DNA of 64,000 nucleotides, from positions 359,639 through 423,638 of the forward strand of contig NZ_WRXL01000003.1 of assembly GCF_010119195.1 (NCBI RefSeq), in the 5' to 3' direction. The translations under genes were made by a program, and so were the position numbers. The notes below the pieces were generated by a model, which was not told the origin of the DNA, did no database searches, and saw nothing but the letters and a program-made list of their open reading frames with translations. Below, one piece after another: positions 18,167-27,007 of this stretch. Positions within the stretch are counted from its first letter, which is position 1, and each line of letters starts with the position of its first letter. The stretch comes from Haloarcula salina. Lineage in GTDB: Archaea; Halobacteriota; Halobacteria; Halobacteriales; Haloarculaceae.

Positions 18167-18750
18167 TGCGCTCGGCCGTGGTCCTCGCCGGCGGGCACGG
18201 CGCCCGGTTCGGCGACGCGGACGAGGCGACAGCCGACCTCGACGGCGAGCCGATGATCCGTCACGTCGTCGCCGGGGTCAGCGACGCCGTGGACGAGGTT
18301 GTCGTCAACTGCCGCGACGACCAGCGAGCGGCCATCGAGGCGGCGCTTTCGGGGTTGGACACGCGCTTCGCGTTCGACCCCGTCCCCGACGGGGGGCCGG
18401 TCGCGGGGATCCGAACCGGCTGTCGGGTCGCGCGCGGCGAGTGGACGTTCGTCACGCCCTGTGATCGACCGTTCGTCCCCGCCGCGCTTCCCCAGCAGTT
18501 GTTCGAGGCCGCAGACGACGACGGTGCGGTTCCCCTCGTCGGCGGCAGACCGCGCCCGCTCTCGGCGGTCTACGACACGCGGGCGGCAATCGAGGCGTGC
18601 GAGACGACGATCGGACTCGGCTCGCCGGCCGTCTCCGACTTCGTCGCGCGGCTCTCGCCCGTCACCGTTGCGGAGCCAGTTTCCGAACACGCGTTCGACG
18701 AGGTCGGCACACCCGCCACACTCTGTGCGCCACGCGACCGCTCCGCGTAA
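18166..18750 (+). CDS. mobA: Molybdenum cofactor guanylyltransferase
   Basis: It adds GMP to molybdopterin to make the MGD cofactor needed by NasA. The 194-residue protein has the GTP-binding loop LAGGHGARFG, the middle segment FDPVPDGGPVAGI and the metal-site motif FVTPCDRPFV. The usual lysine of the loop (GxDK) is not conserved here (DADEAT). The ATG at 18166 overlaps the narK stop. Context with two nitrate reductases supports the assignment (nasC in Haloferax mediterranei). Confidence 0.88.
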   Translation: MRSAVVLAGGHGARFGDADEATADLDGEPMIRHVVAGVSDAVDEVVVNCRDDQRAAIEAALSGLDTRFAFDPVPDGGPVAGIRTGCRVARGEWTFVTPCDRPFVPAALPQQLFEAADDDGAVPLVGGRPRPLSAVYDTRAAIEACETTIGLGSPAVSDFVARLSPVTVAEPVSEHAFDEVGTPATLCAPRDRSA

Positions 18751-19079
18751 CCGCCGATACGGTCGCTGAGTCACTTCGCTGTCCGTCGGTTCCCTCGCTG
18801 TTTCAGTCCCCTGAAGCGACGCCGCTCTCGCTGCCGAACACTTCTGGACACTCGTCCGCCCGAGCGGGTCTGATCGCCCGTTCGTCAAACGGGCCGGCTT
18901 ATCACCGCCGTCTCGGATCGGTTCTTGACGGTCGTGTGCTAACGCTCTCTCTATCTCGACTTTGTCAACGAATAGGGTTTTAACACTCCGAATAAAACGA
19001 TAGGACGTAAATTAGCGGACATTCGAACATATATGTGTGATAAAATAGTACGTACTTTCGAAACGGGAGGGCGATAGCG
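18751..19079 (+). promoter_or_regulatory. nirA upstream region with paired palindromes around the TATA box
   Basis: No gene is seen in this 329-base gap. Its 3' part is AT-rich and contains two perfect 10-base palindromes, ACATATATGT (19027-19036) and AGTACGTACT (19047-19056), whose centres are 20 bases apart (about two DNA turns). A TATA-like ATAAAA lies between them (19040-19046). GGAGG at 19066-19070 is a ribosome site 10 bases before the nirA ATG. This arrangement looks like an operator for a dimeric regulator acting on the promoter. Confidence 0.55.
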
Positions 19080-20846
19080 ATGCCACACAAGAAAGAGGAG
19101 ATCAAGGGAGCGCTGTACGGCGACGCGGTCCGAGAGAAGCTAGAGGAGTTCGCCGAGGATGGCTGGGAGTCCATCCCCGAGGACGAGCGCGAGGAGTGGT
19201 TCTCGCGCTTCAAGTTCTGGGGCGTGTTCCACCACCGCGGCGGTCAGGAGTCGTACTTCATGATGCGGCTGACGAACTGCGGCGGCATCCTCGAACCAGA
19301 CCAGCTCCGGGCTATCGGCGAAGTCGCTCGCGACTACGCCAAGGGACCGGCCGAGAACCCCGAGTTCGGCAACGGCTGGATCGACCTCACGACGCGCCAG
19401 TCCATCCAGCTCCACTGGCTCAAGCTCGAGGACATCCCGGCGATCTGGGAGAAGCTCGAGGCGGTCGGCGTCTCCTCGCGCTCCGCGGGCGGGGACACGA
19501 TGCGTAACATCTCCGGCTGCCCGGTCGCCGGCAAGGCCGAGGAGTACGTCGAGTCCCGTCCCATCTTAGACGAGATTCAGGAGACCATCCGGGAGGACGA
19601 CGACCTCAGTAACATGCCCCGGAAGTTCAACATCTCGGTGACGGGGTGTCGACAGGGCTGCGCCCAGGACAGCATCAACGACATCGGCCTCGAACCGGCC
19701 CACAAATTCATCGACGGGGCGGAAGTCGAGGGCTTCAACGTCCGCGTCGGCGGCGGTCTCGGCGGGCGCGAACCCCGCGAGGCCCGGCCGCTCGACCTGT
19801 TCGTCCGCCCGGAACACGCCGTCGAGACCGTGCGCGCGTTCGTCGAGTACTACCACGAGGACGGCAACCGCCAGAACCGCTCGAAGAACCGCGCGCGCTT
19901 CTTCGTCGACGAGCACGGGACCGACGAGATCCGCGCGGAACTCGACGAGCGCCTCGACTTCGAACTCGAGTCCGCCGGGACCGACTTCCGCGGCGAGTAC
20001 ACGTACAACGCCGGCAAGCGCTCCGGCCACGGCGCACACGACCACGTCGGCGTCTACGACCAGACCGACGGCAAGAACTACGTCGGCCTCTCGGTCCCCG
20101 TCGGTCGACTGTCCGCTGAAGACGCCATCGAACTCGCGGACCTGGCCGACAGGTACGGCTCCGGCGAGGTGCGCCTGACCCGCCGGCAGAACCCGGTCGT
20201 CATGGACGTGCCCGACGCCCAGCTCGACGCCCTGCTCGGCGAGTCCCTGCTGGAAAAACACTCGCCCGAGCCCAACCCGTTCGTCCAGGGCGCGATGGCC
20301 TGCACCGGCACGGAGTTCTGCTCGCTGGCGCTCACCGAGACGAAGGCGCGGATGGCGCGCCTGCTCCGCTGGCTGGGCGACAACGTCGACGTGCCCGACG
20401 ACGTGGACCGCATCAAGATGCACTTCTCGGGCTGTACGGCCGACTGCGGGCAGGCGATGACCGCGGACATCGGCCTCCAGGGGATGCGCGCCCGCAAGGA
20501 CGGCCAGATGGTCGAGGCCGTCGACGTGGGCGTCGGCGGCGGCATCGGCGAGAACCCGTCGTTCATCGAATGGGTCCGCCAGCGCGTGCCCGCCGACGAA
20601 GCGCCCGGCATGATCAAGAACATCGTCGAGGCCTACGCGGCGCTGCGCTCGGAGGGCCAGACCTTCCGGGAGTGGGTCGACGCCACCGGCCACGAGACCA
20701 TCGTGGAACTGGCCGAACCCCACGAAGTCGAGGGGTACGAGGACCCCTGCCTGGCCGACGGCAAGCAGTCGTGGTACCCCTTCGACGACGGTGACAGTCC
20801 GGCCCCGACCGACGCCGAGGGCCAGCCCATCTCGGCGGACGACTGA
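19080..20846 (+). CDS. nirA: Ferredoxin-dependent nitrite reductase (siroheme, 4Fe-4S)
   Basis: It reduces nitrite to ammonium with six electrons from ferredoxin. The 588-residue protein has two ferredoxin-like and two siroheme/4Fe-4S half-domains. The first half has ISGCPVAGKAEEY and VTGCRQGCAQDSINDIGL. The second has the cluster ligands in ACTGTEFCSLALTETKARM and HFSGCTADCGQA (Cx5C...Cx3C). It matches haloarchaeal NasD. It has its own promoter and is followed 2 bases later by a small ORF on the same strand. Confidence 0.95.
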   Translation: MPHKKEEIKGALYGDAVREKLEEFAEDGWESIPEDEREEWFSRFKFWGVFHHRGGQESYFMMRLTNCGGILEPDQLRAIGEVARDYAKGPAENPEFGNGWIDLTTRQSIQLHWLKLEDIPAIWEKLEAVGVSSRSAGGDTMRNISGCPVAGKAEEYVESRPILDEIQETIREDDDLSNMPRKFNISVTGCRQGCAQDSINDIGLEPAHKFIDGAEVEGFNVRVGGGLGGREPREARPLDLFVRPEHAVETVRAFVEYYHEDGNRQNRSKNRARFFVDEHGTDEIRAELDERLDFELESAGTDFRGEYTYNAGKRSGHGAHDHVGVYDQTDGKNYVGLSVPVGRLSAEDAIELADLADRYGSGEVRLTRRQNPVVMDVPDAQLDALLGESLLEKHSPEPNPFVQGAMACTGTEFCSLALTETKARMARLLRWLGDNVDVPDDVDRIKMHFSGCTADCGQAMTADIGLQGMRARKDGQMVEAVDVGVGGGIGENPSFIEWVRQRVPADEAPGMIKNIVEAYAALRSEGQTFREWVDATGHETIVELAEPHEVEGYEDPCLADGKQSWYPFDDGDSPAPTDAEGQPISADD

Positions 20847-20848
20847 TC

Positions 20849-20965
20849 ATGTCGGACCGTGACGCTCGCGATGGATGCGATGGAGACGCGGCCGACGTAC
20901 CGACTCCGCAAGAATCGGCGGTCCAGGAGGTGGCCTACGACGCCGCGCCGGAACTGATCGAGTGA
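20849..20965 (+). CDS. 38-residue acidic small protein behind nirA
   Basis: An ATG two bases after the nirA stop opens a 38-codon frame ending in TGA at 20963-20965 (starts MSDRDARDGCDGD, ends YDAAPELIE). It is strongly acidic with one cysteine. No family is recognised. The position and haloarchaeal composition suggest translation coupled to nirA, but a chance frame is possible in this GC-rich DNA. Confidence 0.5.
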   Translation: MSDRDARDGCDGDAADVPTPQESAVQEVAYDAAPELIE

Positions 20966-21100
20966 CGCGGCCGCCGGCGCCGAACCGCCGGCCACTGGCG
21001 TCGGGCCGCTCGCGCCGCCGATGGCGTGTGCGCCCGGACGCCGCCTCTGACAGGGTGGGGCACCGCTCGTGTCCACTCCGCTCCACCGTTTTGACGCCCC

Positions 21101-21991
21101 TCAAACCCGCTGAGCGATCGCTGCGCTCGTCGCCATCTCGATGACGCCGAAGGCGACGGCCGGGAGCGCGGCCTCCGGCGGGAAGCCCGCGGTCACGACG
21201 AGCGCCGCGGCGACGGCGAAATCGCGCATCCCGACCGAGAGCGACCCGGCGATCCGGGCCGCCCGCGCGGTCCCTGCGGTGACGAGCCACCCGAGCGCGT
21301 ACCCGGTCACGTTCAGCGCCAGCGCCGTCGCCCCGACGAAGGCGAGGGTCGCGGGGTCCCCGCGGAGCAGGCCGGCGTTCGCCCCGGTGACGCCGCCGAT
21401 GACGAGCACGACCATCACGGCCGAGACGGCCGGGTAGGTCTCGTCGTGGCGCGCGACGCGGGCCGGAAACAGCGCGCGAACGGCGATGGCGAGGGCCATC
21501 GGCGCGACGACGGCGAGCAGCAACTGCTCGACGATCGGCCAGGTCGCGACCGACGCCGCACCGTCGACGAGGGCGGTCGCGCCCGGGACCACCACCGTGC
21601 TGCCGAGGCCGGCGGCGACCAGCACGACCGACGAGAGCGCGGTGTCTCCGCCGGCGAGTTCGGTCATCGTGGGCGTGACGAGCTCCGGCGTCACCGCGCC
21701 GAGCAGGACGAAACCGACGGTCAACGCCGGAGAGAGGCCCGCCACGCGGGCGATGGCGTACGCCACGAGCGGCATCGCCAGGTGGCCACACAGCGTCACG
21801 ACGAGCGCCCGCACTTCGATCTCGCGAAACCGCGAGCGTGAGAGCGTCAGCGACACGCTGCCGACCATCACCGCGAGGATCGGCGTCGCCGCGCGGGTGA
21901 CGACGGCGACGGCCGGAACGAGCACGCCGACGACGACGGCGAGCAGCACCCAGGCCAGCAGATAGTCCTCGACGAGCTCGGTCAGGGTCAC
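21101..21991 (-). CDS. BASS-family (bile acid:sodium symporter-like) transporter
   Basis: The 296-residue membrane protein has about nine or ten hydrophobic segments, in two similar halves. The C-terminal signature GMRDFAVAAALVV corresponds to the conserved GxRN.xLA region of the SBF/BASS family, and VTPELVTPTMTELAGGD to the first crossover region. Members import organic anions with sodium, or arsenite in relatives. The substrate here is unknown; the place between nirA and a solute-binding protein hints at a nitrogenous or carboxylate solute only weakly. Confidence 0.75.
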   Translation of the reverse strand: MTLTELVEDYLLAWVLLAVVVGVLVPAVAVVTRAATPILAVMVGSVSLTLSRSRFREIEVRALVVTLCGHLAMPLVAYAIARVAGLSPALTVGFVLLGAVTPELVTPTMTELAGGDTALSSVVLVAAGLGSTVVVPGATALVDGAASVATWPIVEQLLLAVVAPMALAIAVRALFPARVARHDETYPAVSAVMVVLVIGGVTGANAGLLRGDPATLAFVGATALALNVTGYALGWLVTAGTARAARIAGSLSVGMRDFAVAAALVVTAGFPPEAALPAVAFGVIEMATSAAIAQRV

Positions 21992-22060
21992 GCCCGGTCT
22001 TGGCCCGCCGCGGAGTTGGGCCTTGTCACTCGCCTCGACCGAAGCCGCTGTCAGCGGCTC

Positions 22061-23419
22061 TCACTCTCCGTAGCCGCCGAGGTCGCACTCCGCGGCCGGG
22101 CCGCTGTCACACTCGTAGCCGACGGCCTTCGTCGTCCGCAGGAGCTTGTAGTACCGCCCCTTCGACTGCTCGGATTCGGCGAGTCCCTCGACGACCGGGA
22201 CGCCGCGCTGGGCCTGGTGGTCGCAGGCCCGCATCGTCTGTTCGCCCATCCCGACCGAGTACGTGTGGTCCTCCAGTTCGCGGATGACGTCCGGCGGGTA
22301 GAACGTCCCGGCGCGCTCGACGGCGGCCGCGTACTGGAGCGTCTGGGCGTACGCGAGGTGTGCGACCCCAGAGGGGAACTGTCCGGTCCCGTACTCCGAG
22401 GTGAAGGCGTTCTTGAACGCGTTCGACAGGTCCGAGGCGATACTGATGTCCCAGGCGATGGTGCCTACGACGCCCTCGATGGCGCTCCCGGCGTTGCGCG
22501 CCACGATGCGGTTGTACAGCGGGACGACGACGCCGACGTCGTCAGGGAGTATCTTCTGGGCCGTCGTCAGCGAGTTCGCCGCGTCCAGCCCGTAGTGATC
22601 GAGGAAGACGACCTCCGCGCCCGAGTCCCGGGCCTCCTTGAGCGGCTGCTCGTAGTTCGTCGTTCCCAGGCGGGTCGCGATGCTCGTGAGTTCGATCCAC
22701 CCGCTGTTGGTGAAGAAGTCCCGAACCGAGGATTCGACCGACTGCCCCCACGTGTAGTTCGCGTAGATCTGGGCGTACTCCACGTCCGTCCCGTACTTCT
22801 CTTTGAGCACGGGCAGCAGCGCCTGTGCGGACATGTAGGCGTTGAACATCTCCCGGAAGCCGTACCTCGTACAGTCGGCCCCGGTCGTGTCGTTCGAGTG
22901 AGTCAGACAGCACATGTACGGGACCTTCCGCTCCTGGGCGACTTCCTGCTGGGCGATGGCCACCGAACTCGACGACCCGCCCGAGAGCATCACGACCCCG
23001 TCCTGACCGATCATCTCCTCGGCGTTCGTCGTCGCCACCTTCGGATTCGTCTCCGTGTCGGCCGTGACGTACTCGACTTCCTTCCCGAGGATGCCGTCGC
23101 CGGTCAGCGACTCGAACGCGTCGGCCCCCACCCAGCCGCCGCCGTCGTTGAGGTGTTTGACCGCGAGTTCGTACCCGCGGAGTTCGTCTTTGCCCTCCGA
23201 GGAGTAGGCTCCAGACTGCGGGACGTTGAATCCGAACGTGACGGTGTCTCCGGTGACCGGGGCGTTCCCCAACTTCGGTTTCGTCGACGTCGGCGTCCCA
23301 CCCGATGCGCCGCCACCCTGACAGCCGGTCAGGCCAGCGAGCCCTACCGTTCCCGCCCCGCCAGCGGCTCGAAGCAGGGATCGCCGATCTACCCCTCCCA
23401 GCCCTTCGTTTGATCGCAT
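22061..23419 (-). CDS. Orphan Tat-exported lipoprotein, type 1 periplasmic-binding protein
   Basis: The 452-residue protein has a twin-arginine signal (DRRSLLRAAGG, residues 11-21) and a lipobox LTGC, so it is folded in the cytoplasm and lipid-anchored outside. The mature part has the Peripla_BP_6 fold: VTFGFNVPQSGAYSSEG, ELAVKHLNDGGG, VVMLSGGSSSS and YAQIYANYTWGQS. Relatives bind branched-chain amino acids, urea or short amides. No permease or ATPase gene is adjacent, so it may serve a distant transporter or a chemoreceptor. A TATA element 31 bases upstream suggests a near-leaderless transcript. Confidence 0.85.
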   Translation of the reverse strand: MRSNEGLGGVDRRSLLRAAGGAGTVGLAGLTGCQGGGASGGTPTSTKPKLGNAPVTGDTVTFGFNVPQSGAYSSEGKDELRGYELAVKHLNDGGGWVGADAFESLTGDGILGKEVEYVTADTETNPKVATTNAEEMIGQDGVVMLSGGSSSSVAIAQQEVAQERKVPYMCCLTHSNDTTGADCTRYGFREMFNAYMSAQALLPVLKEKYGTDVEYAQIYANYTWGQSVESSVRDFFTNSGWIELTSIATRLGTTNYEQPLKEARDSGAEVVFLDHYGLDAANSLTTAQKILPDDVGVVVPLYNRIVARNAGSAIEGVVGTIAWDISIASDLSNAFKNAFTSEYGTGQFPSGVAHLAYAQTLQYAAAVERAGTFYPPDVIRELEDHTYSVGMGEQTMRACDHQAQRGVPVVEGLAESEQSKGRYYKLLRTTKAVGYECDSGPAAECDLGGYGE

Positions 23420-23440
23420 AGGAGACTATTTATTGATACG

Positions 23441-23450
23441 AATATATAAC
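23441..23450 (-). promoter_or_regulatory. TATA-box promoter of the binding-protein gene
   Basis: On the minus strand GTTATATATT lies 22-31 bases before the ATG at 23419, the usual TATA distance for a leaderless haloarchaeal transcript. The whole 23420-23510 stretch is AT-rich. Confidence 0.5.
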
Positions 23451-23556
23451 ACTTTATTTGGTATTAGACACTTATTTTAAATATACATGTAGTTGATTTA
23501 AGATTTCCGCTCGGTGGCACCGCTGTGCGAGCGGTCGGCAGTCGGTGGCGCCGCAG

Positions 23557-24201
23557 TTACTTGAGAATGTCGCCGGCTTCGGTGTCGGTCGCCACGTCGG
23601 TGTCGAGGTCGATGTCCTGGATGAGCGCCACGAGGTCTTCCAGTTCGGGGAAGGTGTACACCGTCATCCCGAGGTCGCCGTCGTCGACCGTGATGTGCGA
23701 GTCGACGACGAACACCAGATCCGAGTCCGGCCAGCCGCCCATCTCGTCGACGATGCCGTCGGCCGGGCCGTAGATGAAGTTCGGCGTCCCCATGTCGATG
23801 GTGGTCTGGAGGACGTTCGCCCACCCGTCGATGAACGCCGAAGTCATGATGTTCCCGATCTCTTGCATCGCCGAGCGCTCCATGTCGGAGAACCCCTCGC
23901 CCTCGCTCGGCTCGCCCATCCCGCCCATCATCGCGCTGGCCATCGTCTTGCTGTCCTCGGGATCGAGCAGAAACAGCACGTAGCCGTACGGCGGTTCGTT
24001 CAGCTCGACGTAGATGCCCACGCCCTTCTCCTCGCCGATGTGGGTCTTGACGTCCTCCATGTCGAGAAAGTTGATCTGTGAGGTCCGCACCGACGCGTCG
24101 AGTCCGGTCAGTTGCCCGAGGTTCTCCGCGACCGTGCTCGACCCCTCCTTCGCCATCTGATTGAAAAGGTCCAGCTTCCGCACGTCCACTTTCAGGCCCA
24201 T
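23557..24201 (-). CDS. cheC: Chemotaxis protein CheC (CheY-P phosphatase)
   Basis: CheC removes phosphate from CheY-P and works with CheD in archaeal chemotaxis. The 214-residue protein has the CheC/FliN-like repeats: NLGQLTGLDA near the N-terminus and the second signature SAMQEIGNIMTSAFIDGWA near 110-128, with the phosphatase residues E and N of ExxN (EIGN). I chose ATG at 24201 (MGLKVDVRKL); a GTG at 24210 is in frame. No cheA, cheY or cheD is nearby, so this is a stand-alone copy. Confidence 0.88.
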   Translation of the reverse strand: MGLKVDVRKLDLFNQMAKEGSSTVAENLGQLTGLDASVRTSQINFLDMEDVKTHIGEEKGVGIYVELNEPPYGYVLFLLDPEDSKTMASAMMGGMGEPSEGEGFSDMERSAMQEIGNIMTSAFIDGWANVLQTTIDMGTPNFIYGPADGIVDEMGGWPDSDLVFVVDSHITVDDGDLGMTVYTFPELEDLVALIQDIDLDTDVATDTEAGDILK

Positions 24202-24396
24202 ATCTGTCACAACGTGGCGAGGGGCTTAACCCCACCGCCAGCGTCGCGGCGCGTGGCCGCCGTCGGGTGCGCATTCGGCGTTCGCCCGCCCGTACAGCGG
24301 TCCCGAGCCGACGGCCGCGTGACCGGTTCGCTCCACGCGTCCCGAGCCGTCGGCTCGGGGCGATTCGACCGCGGTGAAAAGAGCCCGACCGACCGC

Positions 24397-24855
24397 TTAC
24401 GCGTCGCTCGGGTCGATCGGGAACTGCTCGTTCTCACAGACCGTGTTCAGCACGACCGACGTGGACGCCGCGCGCACGTCCGAATCCGTCAGCAGCGACT
24501 TGATACGCGCGTTCATCGCCTCCGTGTCGGTGAACTTCCCGACCGCGACGATGTCGTGGCTCCCGGTCACCTCGTAGACGGCGATCATCTCGTCTCTCGA
24601 CCGCAACTGGTCGACTATCCGCGCGAGTCCGTCGCCCTCGATGGACAGCTGGAACACGGCGGTCACGTCGTAACCGAGCGCGCCGTAATCGACGTCGACG
24701 GTGTACTCGTCGATGACCCCGTTCGACTCCAGGTCGTCCATCCGCCGCGAGACGGTCGTCGCCGCGATGCCGGTCTCGGCAGCGACGTCACGAGCGCTCG
24801 CCCGCCCGTCCTGGAGCAGCGCATTCACGACCTGTCTGTCGGTGTCGTCGACCAT
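24397..24855 (-). CDS. Lrp/AsnC-family transcriptional regulator
   Basis: The 152-residue protein has an N-terminal winged helix-turn-helix (ARDVAAETGIAATTVSRRMD, residues 21-40) and a C-terminal RAM/ligand domain (VFQLSIEGDG, YEVTGSHDIVAVGKF). The GSHD loop is the usual effector site near the dimer interface. It ends the amt-glnK-lrp unit, 9 bases after glnK, so control of nitrogen genes by amino-acid or glutamine status is the likely role. Confidence 0.9.
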   Translation of the reverse strand: MVDDTDRQVVNALLQDGRASARDVAAETGIAATTVSRRMDDLESNGVIDEYTVDVDYGALGYDVTAVFQLSIEGDGLARIVDQLRSRDEMIAVYEVTGSHDIVAVGKFTDTEAMNARIKSLLTDSDVRAASTSVVLNTVCENEQFPIDPSDA

Positions 24856-24864
24856 CAGGTCGTC

Positions 24865-25221
24865 TCAGACTGCCTCGGGGCCCTGTTTTCCGGTACGGAC
24901 CTGGTAGGCGTCGTCGACGGGGAGCACGAAGATCTTCCCGTCGCCTTTCTCGCCGGTGTGTGCCCCGTCTGCGATCGCGTCGACGACGTCCTCGGCGGGG
25001 ATGTCCGCGACGACTGTCTCGATTTTGACCTTCTGGTGGAGGTCGACGACGTACTCCTCGCCGCGCCACTGCCCCTTCTTCGCGGGCTGGGAACCGCGGC
25101 CGGAGACGTTCGTCACTGTCAGCGACGGCGCGCCGATCTCCGCCAGCGCCTTCTTCACGTCGCCGAGTTTGTCTGGTCGAACCATTGCCACTACCATCTT
25201 GATTTCGGTGTCGTCAGTCAT
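24865..25221 (-). CDS. glnK: P-II nitrogen regulatory protein GlnK
   Basis: GlnK senses 2-oxoglutarate and ATP/ADP and blocks Amt when ammonium is plentiful. The 118-residue protein has the PII start [12 protein letters not shown], a T-loop [20 protein letters not shown] with the tyrosine that is uridylylated in bacteria, and the B-loop [20 protein letters not shown]. Its ATG overlaps the amt stop by 4 bases (ATGA), giving translational coupling. Confidence 0.96.
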   Translation of the reverse strand: MTDDTEIKMVVAMVRPDKLGDVKKALAEIGAPSLTVTNVSGRGSQPAKKGQWRGEEYVVDLHQKVKIETVVADIPAEDVVDAIADGAHTGEKGDGKIFVLPVDDAYQVRTGKQGPEAV

Positions 25222-26546
25222 TCGTTGGAACCTCCGTCAGTGCGGATCGATTCGCTCACGCTGCCGCCGTCGGCCACGACGCTGTCGCCGCCGCCGAATT
25301 CGGGGTAGGTCTCGACGCCGTGTTCGCTGACGTCCAGCCCTTCCTGTTCGTGTTCGGGGGTGACCCGAGCCTGTCCGACTGCCTTGAGGACGAACCAGAC
25401 CGCGGCCGTCGCGACGACCGTCCACGCTCCGATGGCGACGACGCCGATCAGCTGCGCGATGAACGCGTTCACGACCGAGCCGACCGAGCTCGACGTGGCG
25501 ACGAACGGGAACAGCAGCGTCCCGAGCACGCCGGCGCTCCCGTGGACCGGGAAGACGGCGCAGACGTCGTCGATCTTCAGGCGCTTCTCGACGAAGCCGA
25601 AGACGACGGGGAGCTGCGCGCCGGCGAGGCCGCCGACCACGAACGCGCCCCACCACGTGGTGGTGTCCGGGATGGCCGTGATGCCGACCAGGCCGGCCAG
25701 CAGGCCGTTCGCGACGTACAGCGTGTCGACCTTGCCGGTCTTCGCCCACGCGGCGAGTCCGGCACCGATCGCACCGCAGGCCATCGCGATCGTGGTAGTC
25801 ATCGCCACGCGGCCCACGGTGCTAAAGGCACCGAGCGCGAGCGTGCCCTCCTCGGTGACCGTGAAGACGGTCGCCGCGGTACCGACGTTGAAGCCGTACC
25901 AGCCGAACGCGAGGACGAGCGTCCCGAGCACGGCGAAAGTCAGCGAGTGACCGGGGATGACGTTGACGCTGCCGTCCTCGTTGTACCGACCCATGCGCGG
26001 GCCGAGGACGTACGCCGCAGTCAGCCCGGCGATGCCGCCCATGCCGTGGACGATCATGCCGCCCGCGAAGTCGTGGAACGACTCGCCGCCGAAGCTGATG
26101 TACGCGCCGGCCCACGTGATCCCGGTGACGACGGGGTAGATGACCGCGGCCAGCAGGATCGTGTACGTGATGTAGGCGCGGAGCTTCGCGCGACCGGCCA
26201 CCGCCCCGGAGACGATCGTCGCCGCCGTCATCGCGAAGACGGCGCCGAACAGCCAGCCGACGTAGTCGTTGGCCGCCGACGCGCCGAAGGCGGGCGCGAA
26301 CCCGCTCCCGCCCACCAGCGACGAGATGCCCGATCCGATGAGGAAGAACAGCGTCACCCCGACCGACCAGGTCAGGAGGTTCTTCGTCAGCTGGTTCGCG
26401 ACGTTCTTCGAGCGTACCTGCCCCGCTTCGAGCATGGCGAAGCCCGCGTGCATGAAGAAGATCAGGAACGTTACCACCAGGACCCACAGCAGGTTGACCC
26501 CCTCTGCGAGTACCGTCGGATCGACTTGTAGTGCTGCGTAGCTCAT
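25218..26546 (-). CDS. amtB: Ammonium transporter Amt
   Basis: The 442-residue protein is an 11-helix Amt channel. The twin histidines of the pore are in [18 protein letters not shown] and [34 protein letters not shown] and [10 protein letters not shown] are further family motifs. The C-terminal tail ends in an acidic cytoplasmic stretch that may bind GlnK. It heads the amt-glnK-lrp operon; the TATA element is about 125-130 bases upstream. Confidence 0.96.
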   Translation of the reverse strand: MSYAALQVDPTVLAEGVNLLWVLVVTFLIFFMHAGFAMLEAGQVRSKNVANQLTKNLLTWSVGVTLFFLIGSGISSLVGGSGFAPAFGASAANDYVGWLFGAVFAMTAATIVSGAVAGRAKLRAYITYTILLAAVIYPVVTGITWAGAYISFGGESFHDFAGGMIVHGMGGIAGLTAAYVLGPRMGRYNEDGSVNVIPGHSLTFAVLGTLVLAFGWYGFNVGTAATVFTVTEEGTLALGAFSTVGRVAMTTTIAMACGAIGAGLAAWAKTGKVDTLYVANGLLAGLVGITAIPDTTTWWGAFVVGGLAGAQLPVVFGFVEKRLKIDDVCAVFPVHGSAGVLGTLLFPFVATSSSVGSVVNAFIAQLIGVVAIGAWTVVATAAVWFVLKAVGQARVTPEHEQEGLDVSEHGVETYPEFGGGDSVVADGGSVSESIRTDGGSNE

Positions 26547-27007
26547 TTCTAGTTCACCTGTTTCGTTTTCTTGCTGAATCGGTTTTGCACGTCCAACTTT
26601 TCCCCACTTTTGCTCGACTTCTTCAACTCTTTCACGGGAGATGGTCTGGTAACACCACTACATAAGGTTTGCCTTTATAGACCCGGATATTAGAGGGGGT
26701 TCGGTAGACGACCGTCCAAATTATGGTATGATATTATGGATATAAGGTTGTTCTCCGTCAAGAAACTGCGCACCTGACAACTCGTATTTTGGACGAATGT
26801 CGACCGCGGTTCCGGCCCGAAGCGGCCAAATGGGCCGATTTCGCTTGCGCGCGCTCCGCTGGCGGGTGTTGCCAGCGGCGTCAGGATTATGTCGACAGGT
26901 GCGAGAACTCGACCCGAAAGAATGTACGAAGGAAAGTGGATACGTACAGCAAAACGACCGATATCACTTGACGAACGAGTGGGAATAGGCGAACTCTCTT
27001 ACTGACT
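26547..27007. promoter_or_regulatory. Divergent gap between amt and the soluble transducer
   Basis: No convincing gene lies in this 461-base gap. The part nearest amt (26547-26640) is a pyrimidine-rich leader on the plus strand. CTATAAAGGC on the minus strand (26671-26680) is a good TATA box for amt, giving a leader of about 100 bases. ATTATGG is repeated directly at 26720-26726 and 26733-26739. The 26800-26990 part is GC-richer and codes only for chance frames; the promoter of the transducer gene must lie just before 27008. Confidence 0.45.

Noticed and set aside
26789-26988. Two short plus-strand frames before the transducer gene
   Set aside because: They are unlike haloarchaeal proteins (basic, cysteine-rich) and overlap in different frames; no promoter or ribosome site.
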